The notes below the pieces were generated by a model. The model had not been told where the DNA came from. It worked only from the letters and a program-made list of their open reading frames with translations, and did no database searches. From assembly GCA_020536535.1 (NCBI GenBank), contig JAHLWZ010000886.1, forward strand, positions 1 to 59,165: a stretch of DNA of 59,165 nt. Reading direction: 5' to 3'. The DNA comes from Pelomyxa schiedti (taxonomy: Eukaryota > Evosea > Pelobiontida > Pelomyxidae). Of this stretch, positions 42,309 through 55,500 are shown piece by piece. How positions within the stretch are numbered: the stretch's first letter is position 1; each line of letters starts with the position of its first letter. A program made the translations under genes and the position numbers.

Positions 42309-45300
42309 TTAGTTTTTCTTTGGTTGTGTAACTGTGTTTGTTGCTGAGGATGATGTGGATGTGGATGATGATGAAGACGTCACAGCGGGGCCCGAGTTGC
42401 TGGTCTTGCGCCTGCTTCTGTGCTCGCGTGAGTCTCTGTGCTCCCGCTTCTCCCGGTCCCTGTCCTTGTCCTTGTCCCCTTTGTCTCTTTCATCTATGTC
42501 GCCGCCTCCGCTGCTCCCGCCGCCGCTGCCGGTGCTGTCCCCCCCGCCGCCGCTTCCGCTGCTCCCCTTGGCGCTGCCCTCCTTGTAGCTTGATGACGCC
42601 GGCTGCGGCAGCGCCCGCGCCTGCGGCAGGGGAGTCACCCCCGTGACCGAGAGTGTCTGCGACGATGACGAGGGGTTGGTGGCCGCGACGGTGGGCAGCG
42701 GGGCCGAGAGCCCGAGGGCGGGCCTGGGCGTGGAGCCGTGCTGGGCGGGCGCCGTGGAGGCCACGAGGAGCGAGGGGGACGAGTTCGCGTTGGGGTTGGC
42801 GTTGAGGTTGGCCCCGAGAGACAGGTGCGTGGCTTGAGGCGGAGCGAGCCCCAGGAAGCCCGTGCCTGTGCTGGCGTTGGAGGGCGGAGCGAGCCCGAGG
42901 AGGTTCGTGTTTGTGCTTGTGCTTGTGCTTGCGTTCGGGTTGGGCGGCTGTGCGGGTTTTGGCTGGGAAGTGAGTGACAGGTTGAGCTTGGGGAGGCCGG
43001 GCCTCACGGCCGGGGTGGAGGTGGCGGCTGCGGCTGCCATGGACTTGGAGAGTTCGATTGTGCAGGGTATGTTGGACTCTGCTGGCGTGACTGATATGTT
43101 GGTGCCGGTGTTGGTGGTGCTTTGGGGCCCGGACTGTGTGAGTGAGAGATTAAGCTTGGGAACACGTGAGCCTGCACGTGCACCTGCAAGTGAAGATGCC
43201 AGGGGTGGGGATGGTGGCCCTGATGGTACTGGGGGTGTTGTAGTTACAGGTGCGCCTTGTGGGGGTGTTGTGGGGGGTGATGTTGATTCTTGGTTCAGTT
43301 TGTTGAGGGCAAGTTTTGGTACTCCTCGATTGATGTTATTTACATACTTTTGGGTGTTGTTGGGATTATCTTGGTGTTCCAAATTGGAAAGGGGAATAAT
43401 TGGGGAGGAGGTTGGGGTGGGTGTTGGTGTGGTAGTGGGAGTGGGAGTGGGAGTGGTTGATGGTGACGGTGTGGTGGCTGCATTTGTTGTCATGCTTGAT
43501 CGCAGTGATCCAGGAAGAAAATGAGCTACATTTTCACTTGATGGTGTGGTTGAAATGGGGGGAGCTGTTACTTTCTGTTCAGAGCCGATGCACTGTTCCA
43601 GGTGGGCCAGTACTTGACACATTTTTGCTTGAGTAACCTTTGACCTTTTTCGTCAGAAATTTATTCGACTGAGGGGATATGTGCCTTATCATCACCCAAG
43701 TCTTTTGCTAATTTTTTATAGTGGGCCCTGCACACTTCCTCCACAAGCGGGAAGTCGTTTGTAAATAAGTCTTGAAGAGAGGCACATGGGGTATACATTT
43801 GAACCCAGTCTGGAGGTACATCCTAGTAAAGATGAGTGTTTTCATAAAAAGTTCTTAGAGAGGGAAACTACAGTCAATTCGTCGTACCAAGCAATCACAA
43901 TCGGCCTCTTTTTCTTTACAAATTCATCCATTACACTCATATAGCCTTGTGGTTGTGAGATAAGTGTAATTTTACTGTGGAAGCAACCTTCTTTTGGGCT
44001 AAATTCTGCATAATTTACAAGATTTTGCATAGTTTTGGTTATAAGCATTAAAACGCGCATAGTTTGTGCTGATGGAGGACTGGATAGAATGCCCATTGAA
44101 ACTGGCGCCAGAATGTTTGGGCAGAAGAACCTTAAAAACATCATCCTATACAACTGTAAGAAACGGGAGACTGCGCTCATACTTCACAACCCACTGACAG
44201 CAATAACTCCAGCCCTGGCATCAAACTTTCTAGAAACTTCACTCCTCAAATGCCTGCAAATGACTCGGAGTGGCCTACATGGACAAGGGTTAACATGTCG
44301 ATGGAAAATTGTGGAAATACAATGGGCATCTATCAGTAGACCCAATTATATGGTCAATAAAATTTTCTTTCACAACGTTGATAAAAAGATGAATATAATC
44401 ATGTATACCAGTGATTTGAAGAAGATTCGAGATATTTAATTGCAAGTTGTCTGCCTCAGTAACTTTTGTTGGATCAATCTGAAAATGTGTTGGGACGCAC
44501 GCTTTCACTCCCACAAATCACAAATATTAAACCTCATAGTCCTCTGGATTATCAACCACATATTGTAAGGAGGGCTTCAAGGTATTAATAATGTAATCCC
44601 GACCAATCATCTTGGTAAAAGCTGTCATTAACTTCGTTGCTGTTGTATTCCCACGAAATATTGTGCTTGGCTCCTCTACAGGGGATGAGCTTTGAAAGGA
44701 AATTGTAGAATTAACGTGTTTCTTGAACTTGTCTGGATATTTCTGATTCGACCAATGGAAGTGCACAATTATAGTAGTCCAATATCCTGGAGTGTGCACA
44801 AATATATCACTAAAGTGAAAAAAAAAAAAAAAAAGGTTTACCTTACAATAGAGACCACCACTTCATCAGCTTTTGCTTGTTGTAGAACTTCTATGAGGCC
44901 AGACACAATGATAAGATTGGGCGATGCAAGTAGCTACTTGTATTGAGACTAGCAAAATGAATTGCAATCATCACCTCAACAAGTGTGTCATATTTATGCA
45001 GGTGTGTCTCTCTATAAATATTTTGCATCTGTTCTTCGCGTTTGCTCTTCGATTCTTGATAAGTCAGTTTAGCCTAATGTCAATAGAAAAGTGAATGGGA
45101 GAATTAAGGAGAAATTATAATAACCTGTTCAGAATACTGCTGCAATTGTTGTATTAGTACCTCTTTTTCTCTGAAGAGGTTGAAGCATTTCCGATAATAA
45201 TCGGACTGCACAGAGAGTAGGTTTCTAAAACCACCTTTGCTAAGAAAACAGATAAACAGAGAGAACGCACCTTATATGTGAAACAACGTCAATGTCTCTT

Positions 45301-46288
45301 CGCAGGTTAACATCCTCAAGTTCTTGGAGTGTTTTTGTTTGTATATTAAAAAATTCTGTCCCAGTGGCTGCTGCTTCTTGATGAAGCTGTAGAGGAATAA
45401 GAGAACATTACTCTAAGTGTAATTCACACAGAAAACATTCTCCCCAAATCGGTCTTTTTTTCGAATTCCAAATCTCGGAGTTTGGTTCTCATGGCATCAT
45501 ATGTTTTGCGTACATGGTGATACTGACTTTTTGTGGTGCACATTTTTTTTATGTCTACATCAACAAATTGGTTGAGAGGTTTCACAACTTGTTCTCGCAA
45601 GTCTGTTTCCTACATGCATCACCCATAGAAGAGAAAGGCCAAGTGAAATAAATGAAGTACAACAACTCCGTTAAGGTGATGATGGGGATATAGAGAGCCT
45701 AACCAGGGATTTTCTGAAGCTGAGGAGCTGTCGTTGCAAGTCACTATACACCAATAGAGCATTACCTGTTACAATTGATTGGCTATGTTAGATGCTGGTT
45801 TATCACTTGATTTTTTTTTTTTTTTTTACCCCTGTGTAAAGTGTAGGGATGTAACCTAATACTTCGCCTTCACCCGAGGAATTGAGGTCATAGGCATACG
45901 CTGCAAAGGCATCAGCCACATGATCAGTTCCCATGATATTACTGGCATCTAAATTATTGTGTTAGAATTAAACTTCAAACCACTTGATGTTACAGTGCAA
46001 TTTTTCATCTAGTTTCTTCTCACATGCTGCAGTAATGTTTTTGAGCTGCACACGCATCATCTTGGCGCTCTTTGTTTTTTGGAGGGGAAAAAAAAAAGGA
46101 AAATTATTCATGAAGGAATAGAGGTACGAAAATAAACAACTGCCCAAAAAAAAAAAAAAAAAAAAAAAAAGGAACTTGTAAAACAGGCGTACTCTTTTAT
46201 TAATATTGATAACTTCGTCAGGTTCTACATCAGTATGACGAGAAAGAGTCTCTACAAGAGACTGTCTATTTGCAGGAAAAATGCTCAT
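42309..46288 (-). CDS. BAR-RasGAP protein with a long low-complexity tail
   Basis: The start is MSIFPANRQSLVETLSRHTD (46288). BAR/arfaptin-like helical segments follow: MRVQLKNITAACEKKLDEKL, HVADAFAAYAYDLNSSGEGE, ALLVYSDLQRQLLSFRKSLV, EQVVKPLNQFVDVDIKKMCT, YHHVRKTYDAMRTKLRDLEF, QTKTLQELEDVNLRRDIDVV and FREKEVLIQQLQQYSEQ. The RasGAP domain has LLASPNLIIVSGLIEVLQQA, the arginine finger in STIFRGNTTATKLMTAF, IIGSTDRCPLYFHNF and MFLRFFCPNILAPVSMG. After it comes LVEEVCRAHYKKLAKDL. A stop at 43663-43661 is removed by a 68-nt GT-AG intron that joins this helix in phase to AKMCQVLAHLEQCIGSEQK and a 430-residue Ser/Thr/Pro tail with PKLNLSL repeats and an Asp/Arg/Lys/Glu-rich end (stop 42309). BAR implies binding to curved membrane and GAP implies Ras inactivation there. 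If unspliced, the tail is a separate gene starting at 43622. Confidence 0.7.
46147..46171. repeat. Poly(A) homopolymer, about 24 nt, intron of the BAR-RasGAP gene
   Basis: On the sense (minus) strand this is a poly-T run upstream of the next acceptor. A similar run lies at about 30640-30662. Confidence 0.85.
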
Positions 46289-46560
46289 TCTCTATGCAGA
46301 CCACGTGGTTTCGTAGTCCTTCGCCGCACCAATAGCCTGCCGCCAACCGCCCCGCAGTGAAAAATAACGATGGAAAAAAAAAGGAAGCAACAACGTCGGC
46401 AGCGCGGCACCTCCGCACTAATTTTTTTTTTCTTTTTGTTTTTGGCAGAATCAAATGTCAAACAGGGGGATCAACGCCAAAGAAGCCAAGCAGGGCTACG
46501 AATATTTCGGTGTCCAAAAATAGACAGTGCTCGTTTGTCGAGTGTGATGTTGGCCCCCGC

Positions 46561-49500
46561 TCACGGTGTGTCACTTGTGATGCCAATGCTGTCACTGGGC
46601 GTTGGTGTCGTTGCTTCTGTGTTGGTATTGTTACTGTTGTTTGGTTGCAGCTGTGATTCGGCTGGTGGCTGTGTTTCGGTTTGTGGTTGTGATTGCGATT
46701 GTGTTTCTGGTTGCGGTTGCAGTTGTGGTTGTGGTTCGGGTTGTGATTGTTGATTGGTGGGGGGTTCTAGTTGTTGGTTGATGGAATCGGCGGCGGTAGT
46801 GTTGGTGGTGGGGATGAGTTCGTTAGTGGTGGGTTCGGTGGTTGGTGGAGTGAATGGAGGAGGCTGTGGAATGTTGGGTTGTGCCGTTTCTTGATAGGGT
46901 GATGGAATTAAGGGTTTGTCAGGCTCGGGGGTTGTTTGGGTTGGTGTCTGTGGTTCGTTTGTGGGTTTTGTGTGTTCTATTCCGGTTGGGAGCGCTGATT
47001 CGTTTTCCTGTTCTGAGGAAGTTGTGGTGTTTTCTTGCTGGTTTGACGCAATTGTTGTAATTGGTTCAGGCTGGAGACTCGATGTACCGGTCTCAGTGGA
47101 AGTCTGTACTTGCCCCGCATCAGATATGCAAGCGGCAGACCCATTGACATCCGCTTCTTGACAATGTGGGGTAATTGTGGGCATCGTAGTTGAGGCCTCT
47201 TTTTCTTGAGTAGACTTCCAAGCTGCCAATACTGGGTTGGCTTGCTCTTTTTCTGGTTCTGTTGGAGTGGGTAGTTGCTTTTCTTGAACAACAGGAGCAT
47301 TCAGTATCATATCTAAAACAGTACTTCCGCCCGACTTGGCAGGGCACGTGGTTAGAGGTTCGGTTTCTACAAAGGAAATGAGGGTGTTGGTTGTTTCCAC
47401 AACTTTTCCTTGCTCAGTGTGGGAAGGTTCCCTGTTTGGTGTGTCAGAAGCCGTTGGGGCTGTCTGAGGAAAAATCGTTCCATTTGTACTCGAGCTGCTT
47501 ATTAAAGAAGTTGTGTCAGTGACTCTCGTTAATGGATCACAGTGTGCTGAAGCTGTAGAATCAGTCGCGGTATTAGATGTTGCACTAGTTTGTTGAGAAC
47601 CTGGTGGTGTGGTAGCTGTCTCAGATCTACATCGAGAGTTCTTAGAGACGAGAAGGTGCAAAAGATGCAGAGAGCATACTGAATGTCAAGATCACGGCAG
47701 AGGGAAAATGGTGGTGTAGCGAAAAGGTCTTTCAGGATACTTTTTTTATTTGCTGGACTCAGGGAGGGATTGAATAAAAACTCTGCCGCAGATAAAATGA
47801 GGACAGGTTCGCTTGTTTGTTCAACATATTCCGGAAATCTGTGCACAGAGCCATGAGACGTATGGAAAAAGCAACAAGGGTTACAATGATCTAAGGAGAG
47901 GATTTCTGGAAGCCGCCAGAAAGAGGCAATTAAGTGCCCACATTGCGACTTTGTTGTCATGCTGTAGATAGTTTGGAGCGCACATACACACCCAATCTTC
48001 CACTGTATGATGATATCCCTTTGACTGAAGGATGCCGAAAACCTGTATAAAATAATAAATTGAAAATTATGGAAAGAAATTTCACCTCGAACATCAATTG
48101 TGCTACAATTTGTGGATTGGGTTCTTTCAGTTTGATAAATTCATTGAGAATGAGAGATAGAACTTCATCAGCGGGGAACAAGTCTACCATCACAGAGGGC
48201 AAAATACTTGTAGTTGTTTATTGAAAGCGTGAGAATAAATAACATACTCGACAACCACTTTGGCTTGCTGTAAAAAGGCACCCTTTCGCAAAACAGTGAA
48301 CAATAATTTCAGGTGTTCAACATTATTAGTTGATGCAGGACTGAAAAAGAGTAAGCAGAAGAAAACCCCTCGCACCCTACTTATCAACTGGTGACGGTTT
48401 AGTGACCACCTCGTCATAGGCAGCAGAAGAATACATCACCACCAGAGTTAACCCGAAACTCAATAAGCTTGAAACCGCGTTAACAGCCTGAGATGCAAGC
48501 TGTTTTGTAGCAAATCGGGCGATGGTTTCTCGATGTGATAAGGCTAAACTGGTGGAGAGTAGGAGTCTCTGGAAACCAAGACATAAAGACTGTACTACCT
48601 GTTGTTCATAAGTTCTAAATCTGCATTTAATGAAGGAAACTAACGGTAGTGTGGCAATTCCTTGAATTCCATATATTCAATGCCTGCGTTAATGCCTGTT
48701 GTGTAAAGCCTTGTACCTCAGCCTTATAACCGAGAGTATTTGAGTAACACCAGGAAACTTTAACGAGTTACCTCGTGATGGTGTTGGTCAATGATATGAA
48801 ACATCACTGAAAGAAGTAATGGCCTAATCATGAACGCAGCAGTGGAAGAGAGCTGAGTCACGATAAATCTCATCAGCAGCGTCAGTAGACCTTGTGAAAC
48901 ATACTATTTGGAAGTTAAATGTCCCACAGGGAAACGTGAGGGATTCCAATAATAAAAAGGGAAAAAATTACATTTGCTTCCAGAAGATACAATGACCCGG
49001 ACAGGGCTACAGCATGAAGCCATAGAATACGTGACTCCAATGCATACTTCACAAGTTCAAAGGAGATCTTGGGCCACATTGTGCTTGGATGTGGGGTGAC
49101 AACAGCCATTGACTGTTAAAGTTTGTGAAAATATTTGGATCCAAGAGCTTATACCTTTAAAATAGCAAGTATTGTTAACCCTTTCGTTATGAAATCATCC
49201 GGAACGTCAGAATGCATAATGATCCGATACATAATACTGAGGACCCATTCATGCTGTTCTCTATTGTTGAACTTTAAACCAGTTTTCTAGTTTTATACAC
49301 TGCTACCTAGTAAACAAGTCCGAGAGGAGGACGATAGACTCCACTGCTTGTCGCTGAATCATTTCATGTTTGAATATGGATGCGGATGTCTGCGTGTGCT
49401 GGGGGTTCAATGTACTGGTAAACATTTGGCCAATAGAAGACCCACCAGGTGCACTGGAACTGAGGTTTGGTGTAGAAGTGGAAGCTGTAGAGAGGGAAGA

Positions 49501-52500
49501 AGCAGATGATGGCGGCATTGGAGGGAGGTTCAAGAATCCCTCAAGGATTGGAAGAAGCTCGGAAACAAGAGTGGAAATGTTTAATCCCTAAGACATGTTA
49601 AATTGGATCTGTGGGTACTTGTTAGGGAATAACCATAAAATGATATGATCCGTCAGTACGCATTTCTTTTACAGACAGTTGATTAAGATGAAATTGGTAC
49701 CTGACAGTTAGGGTTAGACAAAGTTTTTGTTGGATTTGGGTGCAACTTTGTGGGCCTTTCAATGTTGACCAGTAGAAGGTGATTATTTGTAATCCCCGGT
49801 GCAATTGGCTTTGGAAAGGTGGTAAACCAAAGAAGTGGATGAGAATGGACAAGTTACATCTATTGGATAACATTCATATGTTTCAGATTCACTCAACAGC
49901 ATAAGTTCATGCAATTTTTGTTGAAGGGCGGCAATTTTGGGCCAAAGACCCTTGGAGCTCATGAGATCATTGGCGCTCTGCCTCGCTACATGTCTATCCT
50001 ATTCATGAGAGTTGTCATATACCAAGAAAGAACCGTAAAGTTGTCTGTGAAAATAGGGCCTCTTCGAAGTTTGGAGACTCTTGTGTGAGAGCTAACTACT
50101 AAGTCCTTAGTTTTGAGAATCACAAGCTTTTGTTTTGAACAACCTGCAAGAGTGAGGAGGTAAGAGTGCCTAAGGCATGGCACTTGAGCTGCTCAGTTAC
50201 ATCAGGTTCTTTTTGTTGTGTACTGGTCACGAGACTCAAAAGGACTTGGTACCCCTTTTTTTCTTGACGTTTATTGAATTTTTTTCCTCTTTGTTGCATA
50301 CCCTCTGAAACTGCTGGGGATTTTTAAATGAACAGTGCGACATGAAAAATGACATGAATTGCAGGGCCGCCTCGGGTGTATTCAGAGAGTTAATTTGTGT
50401 TGTGAAAGGTAGTTCAAGAGAACTTATTATAGTGTCCGACTCATTCTAGTTTGTCTTAGAATATAATACACCAAATGTGTGAAGAATACAATAGTAAGTG
50501 GGAAAAATGTATCTGTGTGTAGCCTGGCAACAGATAAAACGGTTGCAAAAAATGCATTGTCAACATCACCACTGCATGTTATGGTGGTACTTTCTTTCCG
50601 ATACCTATTTGTCGTTGTGCAAAACATTATAAGCACGAAGTACAAACCAGCGATATGTTACATCCAGAAGGAACACAAGCTTAGATGCTGGGGTTTCCGT
50701 TTTTGCTGCTGCTGCTGATCGCTTTGTGTGGGGTTGGAGTACTTGAATATAAAGCTATTGTTATTGTTATTACAAGTTGGTGGAGTGCAAGATAAAGACA
50801 TTATAAAGGTACTGCAAAATTTCATTTGAGGTTGTTTCACTGATGGGAGATGATTCATCACTAACACTTCTGGTTCCACAAGCTAGTAACTTTTGTTGTT
50901 TAGTACCACAACCAGTAAGCAGCAAATGAAAGTTTGTACCTGAAGAACTAGGGGAAGGTCATATGGGTTTCCAACAGAGACTTGCCATCTGAGGAGGAAC
51001 TGATGAAGCAAACGAGTACACAGCATGATAATGTTTTGGTTATCCCACAGGCAATCTTCTTTAGGATGTGCTGCTTGTGCATTTATAGAAATGGCTTGCT
51101 GCAATGACACACTCTTTAAATGAGGAGCATTTTTTTTGTGGAAGGATAGTATGGCTTTTAGTAAGCAACGACAGTTGGTGAGCTGTCGACTCCACTCAGC
51201 GTAGGGAATAACTAGCTGGCCTTTACAGTGTGAGTAGAGGTGAGAGGAAGAAGGCATACTTTGTAGGCTGTAGAGCGAAACGAATTTTTCAACGGACTCA
51301 ACCACAGATTCTATTACAATGTGCTAAGTACACATTAGAAGCAAAAAAAGAACAGGAGACGCAAACCTGAATCCAATCTGGACAGAGGTCCACAGAATTG
51401 CGGAGTAAGGCGTAATCAAACTCTTCCGAGTTAACAATCAACTCAATTTGATCCCGTTGAAGTAAAAAGATGAGTGGCATGAAAGTGAAAGGCTTCTATG
51501 GTTGAAACAAAAACAGTCAGTGGAAGCTCTGGGTAGCAAATAAAGAGTAACCTTTTGAGAGTTCTTGAAGCTTTGGAGAATGAAATCACACAATTCCCTC
51601 TTTGGAATAGTTTGTAAATCATCCTTAGATGTACCTGCGGGATTGGTTGCATTGTGAGATGCATCTATTTTTGCTCTTGGAGTGGGACACTGAGGGCCTT
51701 GGCTAACACCGGAGCTTTCGAGCCCAAGGGAGGAAAGTTGAGAAGCTGCATTCAAAAAAAGATGTTCTCCTGGAATATTGTGGAGAAATTCCTGATGTAG
51801 AGATCTCAACTGAGCCAATATTTCAGGAGTAGGCCCTGTTGGTAGGCTTTCTAATCTCATTAATTGGATTACAGGTAAAACGTGAAGACCTTGTGTTAAG
51901 AACTGGACAATTGAACACATAAGGTCTTCAGTACTCTTCTGAATGGAGGAAATATGACTTCCAACAAAATGCTCCACTAGAATCTGCAGGTTCTCAGAAA
52001 AATGGGATGAAGGAGAGACCCACTCTCAGAAGAGCAACTGAAGGCTTGAGAAATTTGAGGAAACTCAGTAGTCTTTGGAAAAGAGCAAGAGACTGGGGTA
52101 GGTGGGGTTGAGTTTGTGTGAGAAGATTTGTGCAGCATTGGAGGATGAAATCTTGATTTCCTTGCAGCTGAACTAACAGAGGCATAACCTGCTGTACTGT
52201 CTCGCGGTTAATGTTATAGCTGTTTTCATAGAAAGTGAGACTGGCGCCAAAGCGATTTAAAATTACATGAGGCATTCCAGGAAGGCAGCAGACGTAATTT
52301 CAACTGATGTCAACATCGAAATGAGCATTCTGCAGTAGGCGATTGTCATTATATGGTATGCGACATATTCATCAAAGAGGAGAGACTTGGAAATTTGAGT
52401 ATTAATATGATGTAAGAAGTCGTTACATCAGGGTACAGATCCAACATGACTGCTTTTCTAGGAAGAATTAATAGGAGTCTAAGCTAGTAGAACATACTTC

Positions 52501-55500
52501 CAAGCGGGACTGTTATGTTGTAGTGTGAAAAGTAGATTACAAATACATCTAACAATGACAGGCTTCTTGCTGTGAAGTAGAATTAAAAAAGAGTTTTTTG
52601 TTTACACAGAGGAAAACCTGGCTAAAGTGTATGTCGTAAGGGACTCAAGCTTTTCGATGCACTCAGAAGCACTTACGGAACTGTCAGAAGAGGCCCCAGC
52701 AGTGCATGAGAGAATATTGAGTTCTGGCATAGATAAGGCACTTCGGCACAGTTGCAGCCTTTCAATAAAAGCAGTGCAATAAAAAATGAAGTGGGAAAGA
52801 AGTTGCCAGAGCTCTGGACTTCCGAAGGCACTAATTTTGACTGCTGCTCTTAGATTGTTTCTGGACTATGGGAAGGAATACCACAACACATTTCTGCAGA
52901 AGCCAAGAGTGCTGGTATAAGAGCTGACGCTTGTTGTACAACGTCCTCAAACCTGGGTGCATTAGAGCTCATCCTAACAGTATACGTAAGACCTGTGAGC
53001 ATCACTGCTTGCATGTGTAAATAATGACCACCCAAGTCTGAGAAGAACAAGCAGGGAGGGGAGCCAGTCCAGCTCCGACTCATGAATGCACTTACTGAAG
53101 AATGAGGCACGGTGAGTGTTGGGGACACGAGGGTTGGATTGGACAGGGGGTGTAACAGGCCGGGATGATGTTGGGGGGACTAGAGACTGAAGGAGGAAAG
53201 GGTTGATAAGCATTAGCCACTGCTTAGCTGACAACACTTGAGGAGAAATAAGTGCCAATATGGCATAAAGATTTTGCATATCCTGCAGAAGCCAAATTAA
53301 TTGGGGGAAAAAAAAACTAAGTCAGGTGAGACACACTTCAAAGCATGTGATTGGTATTTGCTGAGTGGCTATCTTTGGTAAAAGAGTTGTGGCTATAGGT
53401 TCGGAATACCTAACAATGTGAGGAAAACTGAGATAATGATAATATCATACAGGGCCCATTTCTGTGGTGGTTGTTGATTCTTGTGTAGAATAATAATGGC
53501 CAGCTGCTGACATAATGGGTGGTTGATGTGTTCAAGAACAAATCTGAATTTAAACTTAGGTGCTTCTGCAAGTCGAACCAAAATAACCTAAAGAAGTGCT
53601 CACGGAACGTCTGCAAGGATGGGTATGCCTGGCTGGGATCCACTGTGACGGATTGAGAAAATGGAATTTTGAGAACAAGTTCTACCAGGGCCAGGAAAGA
53701 GATATTTGCAAAATAGTCGGAACGAAGATAAAAGGGAGTGCCGGGTTGCTTCAGATGTTGAAACAGAAAACGACATGTTCACAAGCTGCATAAGACGCTC
53801 ATGTGAAAGTACCTTATCGAGTATGAGAAAATCTTGCATGAATAATTGATGGAAACCTGGGGCATATGTCTCCGAATGAAGAGAACTGCAATAAATTCAA
53901 TGATATGGGGAACAACAGCATAGGCTGTGGAGGCAAAGGAATTTTTCTCCTCAACTTGGCTGAGTAGCATATCAAGGAAAACATGTTCAGAGTCGAGCCG
54001 GGAGAAGTCAACCTTACCAGGAATTAATCTTATTGAGGGAAGAGAAAACGTACCCCAAATCTAACTAGTTGAGACAACATCCGTAGGATAGCAAGTTTGA
54101 TGTGACTGTCGTGTGATAGTTTATACTGCCCTATTGAACACACAACAAGGGGTTCAAATGGACGAATTAATTTTTGGTTGGACTCAGTCCTATATCTGTT
54201 GAGTTAAAAGATCAAACCATGCAAAGTTACTTGGCAAGATTCTGGATATCATCTGCTGTGCAAGTAAAATCATCGAAGTGGGAGTCATTCATCAAACCAT
54301 CGCTATATTGATAGACTATGAAGGAGTAAACCAACTGGAAAAAATAGCTAACTTACCTTTTGGAGTTGATGCAGGTACAGACATTACTGATTGAGAGAAA
54401 GTGCAATAAAACAATTCTTCAATGCAAATACATACAGCCTAATATTGTGAACCAATAAGACGTGAGCAAAACCAACCTTTGGCTCAAACTCAAAGTGACG
54501 TGAAAGGTAGTAAATGATCTCTTCATTGTAAGTGGTTATAAGTTTCCCAAAATTCCTGATGACAGCGGCCAAAGTCTGAAAATTTTATACATGAACAAAT
54601 GCGGAAGAAGTAAAGAATGGGGGGTACTATTAAACACGATTCTCTCATTTGCACAAACTTGTCAGCAACAAAAGTAGTAGTTGTTAGAGAAGCAGTATAG
54701 GTATTGTGAAGCCTTTTTTTTTTTTTGAATTAGGGATTTTTTTGAAGTTTTTTAGGTTGGGTTTGGTGTGCCTTGTGTAGAGATTTAAATATGGTTGTAA
54801 ATTCACAAAATAGCCCAGGTGCTGTGGAGGTGCCATCCGTAGACCCGAAACTATCAAACATCAATCAAACGCATGTGCTATTGGGGAACTTACAGTAGCT
54901 CTGAGCAGTGGCTACTCTAAGATCAGAATTCAGGGCTTTTTGCTCCAAAACAAGACACATTATATTTAGAACTTTCATGAGGTGTCTGGTTGTGGTCAGG
55001 AAAGAGTAATTGCCTTTCAAAAGGGTACTTCAAAACAACTGTTGAAAAAGGTGTGAAAAAGCGCCCAGCTTCTCGTGCAAGTAATCCAATCAACTTGTTG
55101 AAGTCAATACAGTAGAAATATTGGAATAGGGAGATTACAGTTATTACGTCTTGGTGTATATCGAGATCAGCACTAACAACAGAGGAGCACAACCTATCCA
55201 ATGCTAGAGGAAGTATTGCACTATTGTATATGCTCATTGGGTTACTGACCCGGCTCAAGACATCTGTATACAATAAATATGTATTGTCAAAAGCTTCACA
55301 GACCATCTGGTGAGTACAGAGGTGTTCTGACAAAAGAATACTTTCTGGCAATGAGTGCCAATGCTTGGTAACAGCCCTTCAATAAAAAAGAGGGATGAGG
55401 TTTTGCAAGCAAATTAACTATCTCTCGGACAATATGGGATAGATTGGCACTGTGTTGCTTAATTGGGTCACAAAACAAAAAAAGCTTTCTAGACCAAGTA

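Noticed and set aside
46561-47661. Separate gene for the T/P/Q-rich open frame after huntingtin
   Set aside because: It has no ATG near its start, and a 53-nt GT-AG intron links it in phase to the huntingtin C-terminal domain.
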